Counted from the first letter of the stretch, positions 51,126-61,916 are shown. The stretch is DNA of 64,000 bases from an uncultured Collinsella sp. (GCA_900549715.1 URPK01000002.1:179362-243361), one strand, 5' to 3'. Notes: generated from the sequence alone by a model not told the origin. Numbers and translations: made by a program.

Positions 51126-52048
51126 TCGGCCGTCATCTTCCTTGCCAGTTGCTTGCCCACGATACGGGCGATTACGTTAAACAGCAGCACGCAAATCATC
51201 AGCAGCGCCGCGGTGCCCCAAACGATCTGCTGGGCCTCGGGGCTGCCCTCGCCATAGATCTTGTAGATGTGCACGGCGAGCGACTCACCGGGGCGGAACA
51301 CGTTCCAGGCGCAGGTGGGGCTCGACAGGTTAAAGCTCAAGAAGTTCAGGCGAACCGGCGAGCTCATGCCCGAGGTAAAGAGCAGCGCCGCGGCCTCGCC
51401 AAACACACGGCCGGCCGAAAGCACGATGCCGGTCACGATGGCAGGCATGGCCTCGGGGATCAGGATGTGCAGCGTGGCTTCCCAACGAGTAAGGCCCATG
51501 GCCAGGCACGCATCGCGCTGGGCCTGCGGCACGTCCTCGAGCGCCTGCTGGATCACGCGCACCAGGATGGGGATGTTGAACATGGTGAGCGCGACGGCGC
51601 CGGAGATGATGGAGTATTTCCAGCCCAGCTGCACCGAGAACACCAGGAAGCCGAACATGCCGACGACAATGGAAGGCAGCGAGGACAACGTCTCGATGGC
51701 GGTCGAGGCGATGTCGCGAATAGGCCCATCGGGCGCGTACTCAACCAAAAAGACCGCGCCGCCCAGGCTGATGGGCACCGAGATGATCAGGGTGATCAGC
51801 AGCAGATAGAACGAGTCGAACAGCTGGTAGAGCACGCCGCCCTGCGTTCCGTTGGCGCGTGCGGGCTGCGTGAGAAAGCCCGGCTGGAACAGCGTCGAGA
51901 TACCCTCGAACAGGATGTAGGCCACCATGGAGACGACGATGAGCATGACGATGGCGGCGATCGCCGTCAGCACGCCCGTGGCGATGCGGTCCTGCTTTTG
52001 GACGCGCCCGAGTCTCGCCTCGTCGATGCGGATGCGCGTGCTAGCCAC
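51122..52048 (-). CDS. pstA: phosphate ABC transporter permease PstA
   Basis: A 308-residue permease with about six membrane segments and the binding-protein-dependent transport signature near QRDACLAMGLTRWEATLHIL, which contacts PstB. FLVEYAPDGPIRDIASTAIE is typical of PstA. It pairs with PstC to form the channel. It overlaps pstC by eight bases and pstB by four. Confidence 0.94.
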
Positions 52049-52949
52049 GAGCCTTCGCCCCCTTGCGGCCGATAAGGTGGATGATCAGGATAAAGATGAG
52101 GCTCATGCCCATCAGCAGCAGACCGAGCGCCCACAGAACGTCGTCCTGGGCCGAGCCCTCGGCATAGACCGCCATGGACGTGGTGAGCGTGGTGGTAATG
52201 GTCGAGGCAGGCGACAGCAGCGACGTCGGCATGGCCTCGATGCCGCCGATAACCATGCGCACGGCGAGCGTTTCGCCAAAGGCGCGGGTCATGCCAAGGA
52301 TGACCGCGGTCATGAGCGACGGCATGGCGGACTTGAGCACCACGTGCCAGATGGTCTGCCAGCGGGTGTAGCCCAGCGCGAGCGAGCCCTGACGGTAGCT
52401 GTCGGGCACAGCGCGCAGGCCATCGACCGAAAGCGTGGTCATCGTCGGCAGAATCATGACGGCAAGCACGATAGCGCCGGGCAAGATACCCAGACCCGTG
52501 CTCACGTGGAAAACGCTCTTCATAAGACCGACGACCACGTGAAAGCCGATCAGGCCAAAGACGACCGAGGGAATACCGGTCAAAAGCTCAATGAGCGGCT
52601 GAAAAACCTTGGAGCCAAACTTAGGCTGAATCTCGACCGCAAAGATGGCAGAGCCGATGGCGATGGGCAGTGCGATGAGCGTGGAGAGCACCATGACCGC
52701 AAACGAGGTGACGATCAGGGGCAGGGCGCCAGTGTAGGGCAGGCCGTTTTCGGCCGTGTTGGCCAGGTCCCACTTGGTACCGGTAAAAAACTCGACGATC
52801 GAGACGCCGTCCTTGAAAAAAACCGAGAGGCCCTTTTGGGCGACCATAAAGATGAGCGCGGCAACGACAAGCGTCACGAGCGCTACGCACGCACCCGTGA
52901 CGCCCAGGCCCACGTTCTCAAGCTCGCGCTTTGGCAGCTGTTTTGCCAT
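52041..52949 (-). CDS. pstC: phosphate ABC transporter permease PstC
   Basis: A 302-residue permease with about six membrane segments, the KDGVSIVEFFTGTKWD stretch typical of PstC in its first external loop, and the EAA-like loop SLALGYTRWQTIWHVVL near the C-terminal third. Second gene of pstSCAB, 25 bp after pstS. Confidence 0.94.
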   Translation of the reverse strand: MAKQLPKRELENVGLGVTGACVALVTLVVAALIFMVAQKGLSVFFKDGVSIVEFFTGTKWDLANTAENGLPYTGALPLIVTSFAVMVLSTLIALPIAIGSAIFAVEIQPKFGSKVFQPLIELLTGIPSVVFGLIGFHVVVGLMKSVFHVSTGLGILPGAIVLAVMILPTMTTLSVDGLRAVPDSYRQGSLALGYTRWQTIWHVVLKSAMPSLMTAVILGMTRAFGETLAVRMVIGGIEAMPTSLLSPASTITTTLTTSMAVYAEGSAQDDVLWALGLLLMGMSLIFILIIHLIGRKGAKARG

Positions 52950-52974
52950 TGCAAACCTTTCCGGGGGCGATTAC

Positions 52975-53913
52975 TTATTTAGAGGAGACCTTGCCACTGG
53001 CGTCCTTGACGACCTTCATGGCAGAGACGGGGATAAAGCCCTGCTCCTCGACGAGCTTGCCCTGGACGTCGTCGGAAAGCATGAACTCCAGGAAGGCCTT
53101 GGTGGCCTCGTCGGCGTCCTTTGCGCAGTACATGTGCTCGGTAGCCCAGATCTTAAAGGAGTCGTCGGTGACGTTTGCACTCTTGGGCTCCACGCCCTCG
53201 ACCTTGATGGCGTTGAACTTGGAATCATCGAAGTGCGAGAAGTCGAGGTAGGAGATGGCGTTGTCGGTGCTGCCCATCTGAGTCTGGACGTCGCCGGACT
53301 TGTCGAGCTCGGCGTCGCCCTTAAAGTCGACGGCCTCGTCGCCAAAGACGGCGGCCTCGAAGGTGGCGCGGGTGCCGGAGCCGGCCTTGCGGTTGAGAAC
53401 GACGATGGTAGCGTCGTCGCCGCCGACCTCCTTCCAGTTGGTGATCTGGCCGGAGAAGATGCCCTTGAGCTGCTCGAGGGACAGGTCGTCGACCTTGACG
53501 TTCTTGGAGACGACGGGGCCCATGCCCACGACGGCGACCTCGTGGTCGACGAGGTTCTTGACCTGGTCGGCCTCGAGCTTGGTCTCGGCGAAGACGTCGG
53601 AGTTACCGATGGTGACGGTGCCGGCGGCGACGGCGGTCAGGCCCTTGCCCGAACCATTGCCCGAACCGGAGACGGAGACGTCCGGGTTGGCGTCCATGAA
53701 CTTCTCGGCAGCGGCCTCGACGAGAGCCTGGAACGAGGAGGCGCCGTCGTAGGTCACCTCGCCGGAGACGGACTCGGCAGCAGCGGCGCTACCCTTGTCG
53801 GCGGCGCCGGAGGCACCTGAGCCGCCGCAACCAACGAGACCGAGACCGACGATGCTGGCAAGACCACCAGCGAGGCCGAGGAACTGACGACGAGAATAAG
53901 CCTGATCGAGCAT
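52975..53913 (-). CDS. pstS: phosphate-binding lipoprotein PstS
   Basis: A 313-residue substrate-binding lipoprotein. The signal has paired Arg (SRRQFLGLAGG, a possible Tat signal) and a lipobox GLVGC with Cys29. A Gly/Ser/Ala linker leads to the phosphate-binding body, where GSGNGSGKGL and RKAGSGTRATFEA supply phosphate-contact loops. ATG 53913 follows AAAGGAAGATC. First gene of the operon; no PhoR/PhoB genes are nearby and I could not identify a Pho box with confidence. Confidence 0.95.
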   Translation of the reverse strand: MLDQAYSRRQFLGLAGGLASIVGLGLVGCGGSGASGAADKGSAAAAESVSGEVTYDGASSFQALVEAAAEKFMDANPDVSVSGSGNGSGKGLTAVAAGTVTIGNSDVFAETKLEADQVKNLVDHEVAVVGMGPVVSKNVKVDDLSLEQLKGIFSGQITNWKEVGGDDATIVVLNRKAGSGTRATFEAAVFGDEAVDFKGDAELDKSGDVQTQMGSTDNAISYLDFSHFDDSKFNAIKVEGVEPKSANVTDDSFKIWATEHMYCAKDADEATKAFLEFMLSDDVQGKLVEEQGFIPVSAMKVVKDASGKVSSK

Positions 53914-54116
53914 GATCTTCCTTTCATACATGCGACTCGCGGGCACCCTGCCCGCTTTGCTGTTTGGAAAGATACAGCCTCGATCGGGCGGCGCCCGCGC
54001 CAACTGCGGTTTCTTACGGGCATCTGATAGACCCTTACCGCAAGCGCGGCAGGGCTTTACAAACGAATAACAATCCAGCGCCGAACATGGCGCACCTTTT
54101 ACACCAATAAAAACAA

Positions 54117-54184
54117 AGTTGCGGTGAAATAGTTCCTGTTTGGCCATCAAATGGCCCATTCTAGGAACTATTCCACCGCAACTT
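54117..54184. repeat. GTTGCGGTGA palindrome, copy 1
   Basis: AAGTTGCGGTGAAATAGTTCC (in part) pairs with GGAACTATTCCACCGCAACTT around TGGCCAT-CAAA-TGGCC; one A-C mismatch in the stem. It lies about 50 bp past the stop of the left-facing dipeptidase gene, within the 318-bp gap upstream of pstS. No gene is otherwise seen there. Confidence 0.75.
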
Positions 54185-54231
54185 AAAAAGTCCGGACGAA
54201 AGGGGTGCTAAGTTGTTAAAACGCCGCAGCC

Positions 54232-55668
54232 TTAAAGCTCAAGCTCGTTCAAACGTAAGATCGCAACAATATAGATCTTGAGCGCCTGCTTGAGCTGTTC
54301 CTCGTTGGCGCACTCGTTGGGGCCGTGCATCTGGCCGCCCCACGCGGGCAGCTCAAGGCCGGTCTCCTCGGGGCCAAACGACACGGCGCGGGCAAAGTTG
54401 CGTGCGTACGTGCCGCCGCCCATGGCGAAGGGCTCGGCATGCTTACCCGTAAACTCGTTATAGGTGTCAATCAGCGCCTTCACGGCCGGGTCGTCGGCAG
54501 AGACCGAGAACGGCACCTTGGCACGACCCACGCGATACGTCACACCAAAGCGGCCCACGAGCGGCTCGAGCTGCTCGCAGATGGTATCGGCGCTCGTGCT
54601 GTCGGGAAAACGCACGTCGATGACCTGCTCGATGTGGCCATCCGCCACACGGATGACGCCGGGGTTGCAGGTGAGCGGGCCAAACGCCGGGCTCGTCGCA
54701 TCGATTCCCAAGCCGCGACCATAGGCATCCGCGTGCACAAAGGCCAAGAACTTGACGAACTCGTGCTCGGCAGGTGTCAGCAGGCGCTCGTCACGGGCAC
54801 CAAACGCGTCCTCGGCCTCGCGCAGATATGACACGATCAGGCCGACGGCATTGATCGTTCCATCGGGCATCGAGGCATGACCGCCAATGCCGTGGGCAAA
54901 AATCTGCGCATGGCCGTTATCGAGCGTCGTAATCTCCAGGCGGTCAGCGTTCTCAACGGGCGCCGGCAGTTCATCGGCGGCAATCGCGAGCTCACAGATA
55001 GACTGCGACGGAATGGCGTTGCTCGCCTCGGCACCGCTCCACGATACGATGCGCCCGCCGTCGATCTTGGAGCTCACAAACGTCGCCCCAAACTGGCCCT
55101 TCTCGGCATTACAAACCGGGAACTCGGCATCGGGCGTAAACAGAAAGTCGGGGTTCGCGTGGTTCTCCAAATAATGGTGAACGTCGGACATGCCCACTTC
55201 CTCATCGCAGCCCAGCAGCGCGCGGAAGGTATAGCGCGGGGTGATGCCGTGCTTGAGCAGATAGGCGCCGGCGTAGAGCGACAGCACGGCAGGACCCTTG
55301 TCGTCGATAACGCCGCGGCCGAGCAGCCAGCCCTCGCGACGCTCCATCGCAAACGGGTCGGTGTTCCAGCCGGGGCCGGCGGGCACCACGTCCACATGGC
55401 AAATGGTCGCGAGCTGCTTGTCGCCGCGGCCCGAGATATCGGCAATGCCCACATAGCCCTCGTCGTCGCTCGTCTGGTAGCCGAGCTTTTGCGCAATGCC
55501 GAGCGCGCAATCGAGCGCGTCACGAACCGGGCGGCCAAACGGCGCGCCGGGCTCCGCATCGGCAGAAACTGCCACGGACGGATAACTCACCAGCTGCTCG
55601 ATATCGGCGACGACATCTTCCCAGACCTCGTCGACATACTCAGCGACGCTCTGCTCCACCTGATTCAT
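54232..55668 (-). CDS. M20 family dipeptidase (PepV-like)
   Basis: A 478-residue M20 peptidase of PepV/Sapep length. Zinc-site motifs are CHVDVVPAGPGW, GRGVIDDKGPAVLS and GCDEEVGMSD; the C-terminal GGTYAR and MHGPNE complete the active site. It cleaves dipeptides, probably with an N-terminal hydrophobic or beta-Ala residue. ATG 55668 follows AGGAGGTCGTCC. It lies 54 bp downstream of the left-facing HAD phosphatase gene, so co-transcription is likely. Confidence 0.9.
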   Translation of the reverse strand: MNQVEQSVAEYVDEVWEDVVADIEQLVSYPSVAVSADAEPGAPFGRPVRDALDCALGIAQKLGYQTSDDEGYVGIADISGRGDKQLATICHVDVVPAGPGWNTDPFAMERREGWLLGRGVIDDKGPAVLSLYAGAYLLKHGITPRYTFRALLGCDEEVGMSDVHHYLENHANPDFLFTPDAEFPVCNAEKGQFGATFVSSKIDGGRIVSWSGAEASNAIPSQSICELAIAADELPAPVENADRLEITTLDNGHAQIFAHGIGGHASMPDGTINAVGLIVSYLREAEDAFGARDERLLTPAEHEFVKFLAFVHADAYGRGLGIDATSPAFGPLTCNPGVIRVADGHIEQVIDVRFPDSTSADTICEQLEPLVGRFGVTYRVGRAKVPFSVSADDPAVKALIDTYNEFTGKHAEPFAMGGGTYARNFARAVSFGPEETGLELPAWGGQMHGPNECANEEQLKQALKIYIVAILRLNELEL

Positions 55669-55722
55669 GGACGACCTCCTTACCAATGAGCGGCGAGCGT
55701 GCCCGCCCCTCACATTACGTCA

Positions 55723-56385
55723 TTAGATAGCGAAAAGTTTAGCAAGCTCGGCCACCGAGTGCACCACCGCATCGGCGCCCGCGGCCTCGTGCTCCCCCGG
55801 CGCCGCTGCGCCCGAATAGATGCCGATGCACGGCACGCCCATCGCGTGCGCACCCTCCACATCGTTAAAGCGGTCGCCAATCATCACGGCCTCGTCCGCG
55901 GTCGCGCCCAGGGCCGCCAGGGCATCGCGGACCGAATCCGCCTTGGTCTCGCGCCCCTGCGGCGGATTCATGCCAACCACGGCTTCGAACTGGCAAAGCC
56001 CCAGCTCACGCACCATATCGATGCACTTCGCCTCCATGCGCGACGTCGCCACGGCCATACGCTTGCCCTGGGCGGCCAACCCATCCAGCAGCTCGGGGAT
56101 CCCATCGAACACGGGGTACTCTTCCGGTCCCAGCTCATCGAAAAAGGCACGGTACTCGTCGGCCACCACAAGCGACTCCTCGCGCGTAAAGCCGTAAAAG
56201 TCGTGAAAGCTCTTCCACAGGGGCGGCCCGATCATGCGGCGCAGGTCACCCATCTGCGCCTCAGAATACCCGCGCGCAGCCAGCGTCTTGCGCGTCGAGG
56301 TCATCACCGCCCGGCCCGTATCAGCCACCGTGCCGTCAAAATCGAACAGCACGACCGGCCGCTCGCAAAGTTGCAATGCCGCCAT
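55723..56385 (-). CDS. HAD hydrolase, phosphoglycolate-phosphatase-like
   Basis: A 220-residue HAD phosphatase with an alpha-helical C1 cap. Motif I is LFDFDGTVADTG, motif II VATSRM, motif III the Lys before ADSVRDALAAL, and motif IV MIGDRFNDVEGA. ATG 56385 follows GAGGGGTGCCG; the frame is open for 11 more codons upstream. First gene of a unit with the dipeptidase. Confidence 0.85.
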   Translation of the reverse strand: MAALQLCERPVVLFDFDGTVADTGRAVMTSTRKTLAARGYSEAQMGDLRRMIGPPLWKSFHDFYGFTREESLVVADEYRAFFDELGPEEYPVFDGIPELLDGLAAQGKRMAVATSRMEAKCIDMVRELGLCQFEAVVGMNPPQGRETKADSVRDALAALGATADEAVMIGDRFNDVEGAHAMGVPCIGIYSGAAAPGEHEAAGADAVVHSVAELAKLFAI

Positions 56386-56541
56386 CGGCACCCCTCTTCC
56401 CCAGTTGATGATTTCCACACCACCGCTTCAAACTGTTGACTATTCAACAATTGAACCTAGCAATGTAGAGTAACTCCACTATACTTGTCGCACTTTGCTC
56501 TCAGAAGGCGGCGCGCAAGCGCCCCAACGAAAGGTGCAATT

Positions 56542-57402
56542 ATGTCTTTTGCCATCATAACCGACTCCACGTCGGACATCTCCCCCGCCCGCGCCCAAGA
56601 GCTCGGCATTTACGTGATTCCGCTGCATGTGATTATCGAAGGCGAGGATCTGCTCGACCAGGTGCAGATTACCGCCCAGGAGTACGTCGCCCGCATGGCC
56701 GGCTCCGAGCAGCTGCCGCACACCTCGCAGCCGAGCGCCGGCGAGTTCAAGGCACTCTTTGACCGCGTGCTCGCCGACGGCCACGACAGCGCCATCTTTA
56801 TCTCGCTGTGCAGCGAGTGGTCCGCCTGCTATGCCAATGCCAGCCTGACGGCCGAAACGCACGAGCTCGACGTGCGCTGCGTCGACTCGCGCACCGGCTC
56901 GGGCGCCGAGGGCCTGCTGGTGGAGTACGCGCTGGCCATGCGCGAGGACGGCCGCAGCCTGGACGAGACCGAGGCACAGATCCGTGCGACGCTGCCCGAT
57001 GCCCACCTGCTGCTGATTCCCCGCACGCTCGAGAACCTCGTTAAGAACGGCCGCGCGCCCAAGCTTGCCGGCCACCTCACGCAGATGCTCAACATTCGCC
57101 TGGCCGTTTCGCCGGAATGGAAATCGGGCGAGATCAAGGCCATCAAGAAGGGCCGCGGCGCCAAACGCATCGTTGCGAACACCATGTCCGATTGCCTCGC
57201 ATTTTTGGCCGAGCATCCGGGCTCCAGTGTGCGCGTGCTCACAACCGGCGCCGCCGAGGAGCAGGAACTTGTTAACCAGGCGCTCGCAGGCCGGGACTAC
57301 GTAGACGCCGGCACCGGCCCCATCGGCTGCACCATCGCCACCCACGTAGGCGTGGACGCCATAGCCATCAGCTACTGCCCCCGCTACCAACCTGCCAATT
57401 AG
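56542..57402 (+). CDS. DegV family fatty-acid-binding protein, second copy
   Basis: A 286-residue DegV protein opening with AIITDSTSDISPARAQELG and carrying LIPRTLENLVKNGRAPKL, the lipid-contact segment. It shares the C-terminal TIATHVG / YQPAN pattern with the copy at 3473-4327. GAAAGGTGCAATT precedes ATG 56542. It is divergent from the HAD gene and ends at a GTTGCGGTGA palindrome. Confidence 0.9.
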   Translation: MSFAIITDSTSDISPARAQELGIYVIPLHVIIEGEDLLDQVQITAQEYVARMAGSEQLPHTSQPSAGEFKALFDRVLADGHDSAIFISLCSEWSACYANASLTAETHELDVRCVDSRTGSGAEGLLVEYALAMREDGRSLDETEAQIRATLPDAHLLLIPRTLENLVKNGRAPKLAGHLTQMLNIRLAVSPEWKSGEIKAIKKGRGAKRIVANTMSDCLAFLAEHPGSSVRVLTTGAAEEQELVNQALAGRDYVDAGTGPIGCTIATHVGVDAIAISYCPRYQPAN

Positions 57403-57417
57403 GGGCACCTTTGCCAC

Positions 57418-57483
57418 TTGCGGTGAAATAGGGACTGTTTTTGGCTTATCAGCCGCAAATCAATCCCTATTCCACCGCAACTT
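57418..57483. repeat. GTTGCGGTGA palindrome, copy 2
   Basis: TTGCGGTGAAATAGGGA pairs with TCCCTATTCCACCGCAA. Compared with copy 1, the inner part changed on both arms (GTTCC/GGAAC to GGGA/TCCC), keeping the stem. It lies between the right-facing degV gene and the left-facing toxin gene. Confidence 0.75.
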
Positions 57484-57495
57484 AAAAGCGGGTAA

Positions 57496-57804
57496 TCAGC
57501 CCTGCAGGCCCTGGAACAGCTCCTCATGCGAGCCCATTCTGACCAGCCGGATCACAGGATTAGTCTTATGCGGCAAGTAGAGAACGACCACATCGACCAA
57601 GCCATCGGATAGGTGGAAATCGATGTGGCCGTTGTAGTTTCCGCCCGGGTTTGAGAGCTCGTGGGCGCCATACTCCGCCGGAAGTGACCCATGAGCCACA
57701 AGCTCTGCAACCGCCGCTTTAAACTCACTCTTTAGCTGCGGATGGATGCGCATCGTCCGTTTGTAATCCGCCTTAAATTGAGCCTCGACTTTAATCTCGA
57801 ACAT
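57496..57804 (-). CDS. YafQ-family mRNA interferase toxin
   Basis: A 102-residue RelE-fold toxin of the YafQ group. It has FKADYKRTMRIHPQL near the N-terminus, a central HELSNPGGNYNGHIDFH and a C-terminal VIRLVRMGSHEELF, where His residues sit as in YafQ's active site. Such toxins cut mRNA on the ribosome. Two bp separate it from the antitoxin gene upstream. Confidence 0.9.
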   Translation of the reverse strand: MFEIKVEAQFKADYKRTMRIHPQLKSEFKAAVAELVAHGSLPAEYGAHELSNPGGNYNGHIDFHLSDGLVDVVVLYLPHKTNPVIRLVRMGSHEELFQGLQG

Positions 57805-57806
57805 CG

Positions 57807-58106
57807 CTATTCCTCATCGAGGAATGACATAAGCTCATCAGCGTTGTTGAATGACGGGCTATCGTCCGGCAAAATCCCCAATTCATGAGCCTCGGCGATC
57901 ACCATGGCACGCCTCGTCGCCTCGTTGGGCACCTCCGCCCTTCCTACAATCTCAAAAGGAATCTTTCGCTGATTTACAAGCTGCCGAACGGCAAGATTGA
58001 GATAGGAATTGAGGCTGAGGCCGACCGAATCCAAGAACTCGGTCGCTTGCTCCTTGAGCCCCTCTTCGATGCGAACCGTCGTAGGCTTAACCGTTGCAGT
58101 AGACAT
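57807..58106 (-). CDS. RelB/DinJ-family antitoxin
   Basis: A 99-residue ribbon-helix-helix antitoxin. KPTTVRIEEGLKEQATEFLD is the RHH strand and first helix, LNSYLNLAVRQLVNQ the second; the C-terminal part (NNADELMSFLDEE) would wrap the toxin. ATG 58106 follows GAGGAGGTCGCGT. The upstream palindrome at 58133-58187 is the expected autoregulatory operator. Confidence 0.92.
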   Translation of the reverse strand: MSTATVKPTTVRIEEGLKEQATEFLDSVGLSLNSYLNLAVRQLVNQRKIPFEIVGRAEVPNEATRRAMVIAEAHELGILPDDSPSFNNADELMSFLDEE

Positions 58107-58132
58107 ACGCGACCTCCTCGCCCTCGTCTTTT

Positions 58133-58187
58133 GCATCAGTATACCCAGTTTAGATGGCATACTGATGTTAAATAGCATCAGTATGCC
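58133..58187 (-). promoter_or_regulatory. autoregulatory operator of the toxin-antitoxin pair
   Basis: A perfect 12-bp inverted repeat, GGCATACTGATG (58156-58167) and CATCAGTATGCC (58176-58187), with an 8-base spacer, plus a third half-site GCATCAGTATAC at 58133-58144. It lies directly upstream of the antitoxin's ribosome-binding site. Confidence 0.8.
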
Positions 58188-58219
58188 GTTCACATTACTA
58201 TAACAACAGTCACAGCACC

Positions 58220-58978
58220 CTACATCAGCCCGCTCAGAGCGATGTCGACGGCCTCGTTGAGGTCATCGGTGATGTGCACAAGCTCCGGATCGAGCGGGCT
58301 GATCATACCGGCATCCATCACCGGGCCGTTGAGCCAGTCGAGCAGGCCCTGCCAGTACTCGCTGCCCACCAGCACGAGCGGCATGCGCTTGACCTTGTGC
58401 GTCTGCACCAGCGTGAGGACCTCGAACATCTCGTCGAGCGTGCCAAACCCGCCGGGAAACACAATAGCGCCCGAGCTGTATTTGACGAACATAGTCTTGC
58501 GCACAAAGAAGTAACGGAAGTCCATACCGAGGTTCACGTATTTGTTGAGCCCGTGCTCGTGCGGCAGCTCGATACCCAGACCGACCGATTTGCCGTTGAC
58601 GCTCGCCGCTCCCCTATTGGCCGCCTCCATGATGCCGGGGCCGCCACCGGTGATGACCGCCACGCCTCGCTGGGCGATCTTGCGCCCGACGGTGCGCGCC
58701 GCCTTGTAAAGCGGATCGGCCTTGGGCGTGCGGGCGCTGCCAAAGATGGTCACCGCGGGTCCAAGCTCGGCAAGCGCGCCAAAGCCATCGACAAATTCGG
58801 CCTGAATGCGCAGCACGCGCCAGGGGTCGGCGTGCAGCCAATCAGTCGATTCTTCGGGCGCCAGCAAGTTGGCGTACGTATTGTCCTTAGGAATCATGGG
58901 GCCGCGCATGACCACAGGGCCGCGGCGGTACGTCTCGTCGTAGGCCGGCTCGCCCTCGACGTTATCATTCTTCATCAT
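58220..58978 (-). CDS. LOG family protein (TIGR00730-type Rossmann fold)
   Basis: A 252-residue LOG-family nucleotide-binding protein. The hallmarks are GGGPGIMEAANRGA and PGGFGTLDEMFEVL. Family members cleave nucleoside monophosphates or act as cytokinin-type phosphoribohydrolases; bacterial roles differ. ATG 58978 follows ATAGGAGTGCCC. It has an N-terminal extension of about 50 residues before the fold. Confidence 0.88.
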   Translation of the reverse strand: MMKNDNVEGEPAYDETYRRGPVVMRGPMIPKDNTYANLLAPEESTDWLHADPWRVLRIQAEFVDGFGALAELGPAVTIFGSARTPKADPLYKAARTVGRKIAQRGVAVITGGGPGIMEAANRGAASVNGKSVGLGIELPHEHGLNKYVNLGMDFRYFFVRKTMFVKYSSGAIVFPGGFGTLDEMFEVLTLVQTHKVKRMPLVLVGSEYWQGLLDWLNGPVMDAGMISPLDPELVHITDDLNEAVDIALSGLM

Positions 58979-59188
58979 GGGCACTCCTATCGAAAAGAGA
59001 AACGGGCGGGGTCGACGCCATGCGTCAAACACCCGCCCGAACATCAACCATTCGGTATGGTACCCACGATGCATCAAGCGCTTGCAAGCTATCGGTCAGC
59101 GGTCGCGCAGACGGTGTTAGCGAACGTGATGACCGGCCGGCGCTCGCCCCTTGCCGTTGCCCGCGCTCTGCAAGCGCCCGCGCCGCTC

Positions 59189-60328
<1,140 letters not shown>

Positions 60329-60417
60329 AAACTGGAACTCCTTGGTTGCGGTTCATACGCAGACCATTATACGAGCAACCCGCCAGAAGCACCGACTCGA
60401 CAGAAACTGGCGCATTA

Positions 60418-60545
60418 AACGACTAGTCGTTGGGGACAGTCTTCAGCGCCATCTTGCAAAAGAGTGTCCCAATCCGCCGGCACCCAGGGACTGTCCCCAG
60501 GTGCCGACAAGAGCGTCCCTTTCGACTAGTCATTTAAGAACATCC
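60418..60545. repeat. AACGACTAGTCGTT / GGGGAC palindrome cluster, second copy
   Basis: AACGACTAGTCGTT (60418-60431) followed by GGGGACAGTCTT, then CGGCACC...GGTGCCG (60478-60506) around CAGGGACTGTCCCCAG. It matches the order of elements at 7845-7936. From 60546 to 60790 lies non-coding-looking DNA with a CAAGGTGACGTGAAA stretch (60698-60712) that recurs near 63970; no gene is supported. Confidence 0.6.
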
Positions 60546-60791
60546 CCAACGACTACCCATGAGAGGCCTTCTGTCAACAACACAAACGCCGATGCTATGG
60601 CACCGAAAGCGAAAACCCGCCAGAGCGAGCAAGGTACCTTCAAGCAAAATGGCGCCGCAGGTTGAGCATAAGTCAGCGAGCGAGCCGCATTTGAGACAAG
60701 GTGACGTGAAACGAAAGGGCGCTGGCCTTTCGGTCGCGCCCTTGAAGTTGAACGTCAGATTGTCCAAATGCGGCCCGCGCAGCGTCGGCCC

Positions 60792-60819
60792 GTTACGGCG
60801 TTTGGCAAAACGCCGTAAC
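60792..60819 (-). terminator. hairpin after the SDR gene
   Basis: GTTACGGCGTTT (60792-60803) with AAACGCCGTAAC (60808-60819), loop GGCA, starting two bases past the SDR stop. No U-tract. Confidence 0.55.
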
Positions 60820-60821
60820 CC

Positions 60822-61622
60822 CTACGGCCGCTGGCCCATGCCACCCTCGAGGGTGACAGTCTCGCCGTTCATATACTTAAAGTCGGGGCCGCAGAGCTGA
60901 ACGACCACGCGGCCGATCTCCTTCTCGACGTCGCCGTAGTGGCCCGCCGGCGGCATGTGAACGTTTGCCTTGAACGCCTCGGGATAGGCATCCTGGAAGT
61001 TCTCGAGCGCAGCGGTCCAAGCAAGCGGGCAAACGATGTTGACGTTGATGCCGTCCTTGCCCCACTCATTGGCGGCGACGCGAGTCAGGCCGCGGATGCC
61101 CTCCTTGGCGGCAGCATAGCTGCACTGGCCGTAGTTGCCAAACAGGCCGGCGCCCGAAGCAAAGTTGACCACGGAGCCCTTGGTCTCTTTCAGGTGCGGA
61201 TAGGCCTTCTGCATGTACAGGTAGGTGGCATACAGGCCAGAGTAAATGGCCAGGTTAAACTGATCCATGGTGTGATCGGCAATGGTCACGCCCGAGGCGC
61301 TGGCCTGAGCGTTGTTGACGACGGCGTCGATGCGACCGAACTCCTCAATCGCCTTGTCGACAACGTTCTGCACGACGGCCTCGTTGTCCTGGCCGGCGGA
61401 GACATCAGCCTGAACAGGAAGAACCTTGACGCCGTACTCAGCCTCGAGAGACTCCTTGGCGGCCTCGAGCTTAGCAACGTTGCGGCCGGTGATGACGAGG
61501 TTCGCGCCCTCCTTGGCAAAAGCGATATCGATGCCGTAACCAATGGAGCCAGCGGAGCCGTCCTTGAGCGTGGCCTTGCCGCCGCCGGTGACGATCACGG
61601 TCTTACCAGTGAAAAGTCCCAT
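60822..61622 (-). CDS. short-chain dehydrogenase/reductase
   Basis: A 266-residue SDR. The catalytic YAAAKEG and upstream NFASGAG (Ser) are present and NNAQAS is the family's NNAG-like motif. The Gly-rich cofactor loop is unusual: TGGGKATLKDGSAGSIGYG has about ten extra residues between the first and last Gly. Some gut Coriobacteriia SDRs act on bile acids, but nothing here decides the substrate. ATG 61622 follows GAAAGGACTTTGT. Confidence 0.85.
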   Translation of the reverse strand: MGLFTGKTVIVTGGGKATLKDGSAGSIGYGIDIAFAKEGANLVITGRNVAKLEAAKESLEAEYGVKVLPVQADVSAGQDNEAVVQNVVDKAIEEFGRIDAVVNNAQASASGVTIADHTMDQFNLAIYSGLYATYLYMQKAYPHLKETKGSVVNFASGAGLFGNYGQCSYAAAKEGIRGLTRVAANEWGKDGINVNIVCPLAWTAALENFQDAYPEAFKANVHMPPAGHYGDVEKEIGRVVVQLCGPDFKYMNGETVTLEGGMGQRP

Positions 61623-61916
61623 ACAAAGTCCTTTCAAATCGCGACGGGCCTGCCCGTCGACTGCGCGCATCCAACTTCACGCGCCAAAAGCTGAAATGCA
61701 ACTTTAGCGGGTTCAAGTGAATAGAAAAGGCCTCGGTAGGCGAACGGCATAACGTCTTTCGGCGAAGGGATTGTCAAGTAAAAATTGGATAGAGCGGCCG
61801 AGTTTTTGTTAACGCAACGAGTCATCGAACACGTTTTGGAACTTTGCTGCGGCGCGCGGGATGTCGGCGCGAGACTTTATCATAGGGTGACAAACAACGA
61901 TGAGGAGCACATGCCT

